A stretch of DNA of 25,396 nt from CAVPDE01 sp964580575 (GTDB taxonomy: Bacteria > Desulfobacterota > DSM-4660 > Desulfatiglandales > HGW-15). Positions 24,078 through 25,396 of the stretch are shown piece by piece. How positions within the stretch are numbered: position 1 is the first letter of the stretch; each line of letters begins with the position of its first letter. The stretch lies in assembly GCA_964580575.1 (NCBI GenBank), contig CAZOLJ010000065.1, positions 1-25,396 of the forward strand. The letters run 5' to 3'. Under the pieces are notes generated by a model. The model had not been told where the DNA came from, made no database searches, and saw only the letters and a list, made by a program, of their open reading frames with translations. A program made the translations under genes and the position numbers.

Positions 24078-25396
24078 ATGAGATCCATTCTTGTGGTGAC
24101 GAAAGACAAGGATGACTACCGCATCATCCGCAAGTGCCATCGGTCGGCTTACCGCGTTGATTTGGCTCCCACCAGCGACACCGCCCTGAACATGCTCCAT
24201 CAAAGGCGCTACGACTATCTCTTCATGGACATCGATGTTCTTCGATCCTCCCAGCCTGGAGGGTTGAAAACAGCTCTTCAGTCTCTCTGGCAGGTGTTTC
24301 CCACCATCGAAATCGTCGTCATGTGTCCCCAGGAGGAGATCAGGGAAGCGGTGATGGCCGTCAAAGCTGGCGCAAGCAATTACCTGACCTATCCCCTGAA
24401 TCCCGCTGAAGTCAAATATGTGACGGAAAGCATCGACGAAACCATCCTGATCCAGTCGGAGCTCGATTACCTGAGAGACCAATTTTGGCAGGTGGACTCG
24501 TTGGAGCTCATCCAGACGAAATGCGAAGGGATGAAGGCTGTTTTCGGCAAGATTCGGTCCGTGGCACCGACCAAGAGCACGGTTCTCCTGATCGGAGAAA
24601 CAGGCACCGGCAAGGGAGTGTTGGCCAGCCTGATTCACAAGCACAGCAACCGAAATGAGGTCCAGTTCATCAGCGTACACTGCGGCGCCATCCCGGACAC
24701 CCTGTTGGAGAGCGAGCTCTTCGGCCACGAGAAAGGGGCCTTCACAGGAGCTATCAGGAGAAAGCTGGGAAAGTTCGAAATCGCAAAAGGAGGAACCATT
24801 TTTCTGGATGAGATCGGCACCGTCACTCCGTCCGCCCAGATCAAGCTTCTCCAGATCCTCCAGGACGGCACCTTCCAGCGGGTGGGGGGAGAGGAGACGA
24901 TTGAGGCGAACGTGAGGGTGATCGCGGCGACCAATACGGACCTTAAGAAAATGTGTGAACAAGGCCTCTTCCGCAAGGACCTGTATTACCGATTAAACGT
25001 ATTTCCCATCGAGGTTCCGCCCCTGCGCCAAAGAAAAGAGGACATCCCTCACTTTGTGGATGTTTTTCTCCGGCGCATGAACAAGTTCAACGCCAAAGCC
25101 ATCCATCATGTCCACCCATCCGTGCTGGAAGCGTTTGAGCAGTACGATTGGCCCGGAAACATTCGAGAGCTGGAGAATCTGATCGAGAGAGCCTACATTC
25201 TGGAAACGTCGCCCATCCTTCAACCGGAAAGCTTTCCGAGCGAACTTTTCGAAACTCAAGGGCTGGCGCCCAGTGTGGCCACGGACGCCAAGTGGACTCT
25301 ATCGGAAGTGCGAAAGGAAGGCTTGAAACATATTGAGAGGAATTACATCAAAGAACAGCTGATTCAGCACAAGGGGAAAATCAAGGATTCTGCAAA
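24078..25396 (+). CDS. NtrC-family sigma-54 activator with degenerate receiver (3' end beyond window)
   Basis: About 439 residues are visible; the gene runs off the end without a stop. Residues 1-120 resemble a response-regulator receiver, but the N-terminal acidic pair is displaced (VVTKDKDDYR), the usual Thr/Ser before CP is Cys (IVVMCP) and the conserved Lys is Tyr (YLTYPLNP); D in FMDID could be the phosphoacceptor. The AAA+ domain (about 145-380) is complete: Walker A GETGTGKG (173-180), the sigma-54 loop GAFTGA (220-225), Walker B GTIFLDEIG, and RKDLYYRLNVFPIEVPPLRQ. YDWPGNIRELENLIERA follows, and a C-terminal Fis-type HTH seems to begin at IKEQLIQHKGKIKDSA. The ATG follows GGAGAAGG. 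It should activate sigma-54 promoters; the targets are not visible. Confidence 0.92.
   Translation, partial: MRSILVVTKDKDDYRIIRKCHRSAYRVDLAPTSDTALNMLHQRRYDYLFMDIDVLRSSQPGGLKTALQSLWQVFPTIEIVVMCPQEEIREAVMAVKAGASNYLTYPLNPAEVKYVTESIDETILIQSELDYLRDQFWQVDSLELIQTKCEGMKAVFGKIRSVAPTKSTVLLIGETGTGKGVLASLIHKHSNRNEVQFISVHCGAIPDTLLESELFGHEKGAFTGAIRRKLGKFEIAKGGTIFLDEIGTVTPSAQIKLLQILQDGTFQRVGGEETIEANVRVIAATNTDLKKMCEQGLFRKDLYYRLNVFPIEVPPLRQRKEDIPHFVDVFLRRMNKFNAKAIHHVHPSVLEAFEQYDWPGNIRELENLIERAYILETSPILQPESFPSELFETQGLAPSVATDAKWTLSEVRKEGLKHIERNYIKEQLIQHKGKIKDSA

Noticed and set aside
24027..24962. Minus-strand open frame of 311 codons
   Set aside because: It is antisense to the sigma-54 activator, whose Walker and GAFTGA motifs are unambiguous on the plus strand.

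Overview
The window looks like chromosomal DNA from a Gram-negative bacterium of the Deltaproteobacteria/Desulfobacterota type, probably a draft or metagenome assembly. The reasons are an RND pump with periplasmic adaptors, a type IV pilus ATPase with its pilin genes, an XRE-cupin regulator next to a DUF1178 gene, sigma-54 enhancer-binding regulation, and c-di-AMP synthesis outside the Firmicutes. This placement is inference from gene content. A run of 100 Ns at 3908-4007 marks a scaffold join. Nearly every base outside the gap is a gene or a structured intergenic element.

Layout. 1-3.8 kb: a small lysine-rich basic protein behind a near-consensus promoter; a TetR regulator cut short after its DNA-binding domain; rsmG and a LOG-family gene in tandem on the minus strand (rsmG probably uses a CTG start that overlaps the LOG stop); then XRE-cupin, DUF1178 and a small membrane-anchored protein on the plus strand. 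3.8-8.2 kb (minus): a pilus gene set in the order pilB-type ATPase with a C-terminal zinc-ribbon tail, a zinc-finger/TM/GspG-like hybrid, a prepilin, and a multi-TM PAS sensor (PilS-like) that runs into the gap. 8.4-12.1 kb (plus): glycogen synthase glgA and branching enzyme glgB, separated by an imperfect-palindrome repeat and a leader with repeated motifs.

12.1-17.3 kb: an RND efflux operon on the minus strand (LapA-domain protein, lipoprotein adaptor, RND pump), bracketed by two members of one miniature inverted-repeat family. The downstream copy supplies the stop codon and the last six residues of the RND pump. 17.4-21.6 kb (plus): a four-gene MacB/LolCDE-like exporter made of an adaptor, an ATPase and two FtsX-type permeases, with very tight or overlapping junctions. 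21.6-22.0 kb: a nested inverted-repeat region that also holds an intrinsic terminator.

22.0-23.9 kb (minus): a DUF2914 secreted protein followed by a single-chain fusion of a CdaA-type diadenylate cyclase with YbbR (CdaR-like) domains. 24.0 kb to the end (plus): a sigma-70 promoter with a perfect 16-bp palindrome over its -10 box, driving an NtrC-family sigma-54 activator. Its receiver domain lacks several residues needed for ordinary phosphorylation signalling, and the gene leaves the window incomplete.

The least ordinary items are the zinc-binding pilus genes, the CdaA-CdaR fusion, the miniature element family around the efflux operon, the truncated TetR gene converging on rsmG, and the degenerate-receiver activator. 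I found no CRISPR array, rRNA, tRNA, transposase or phage gene.
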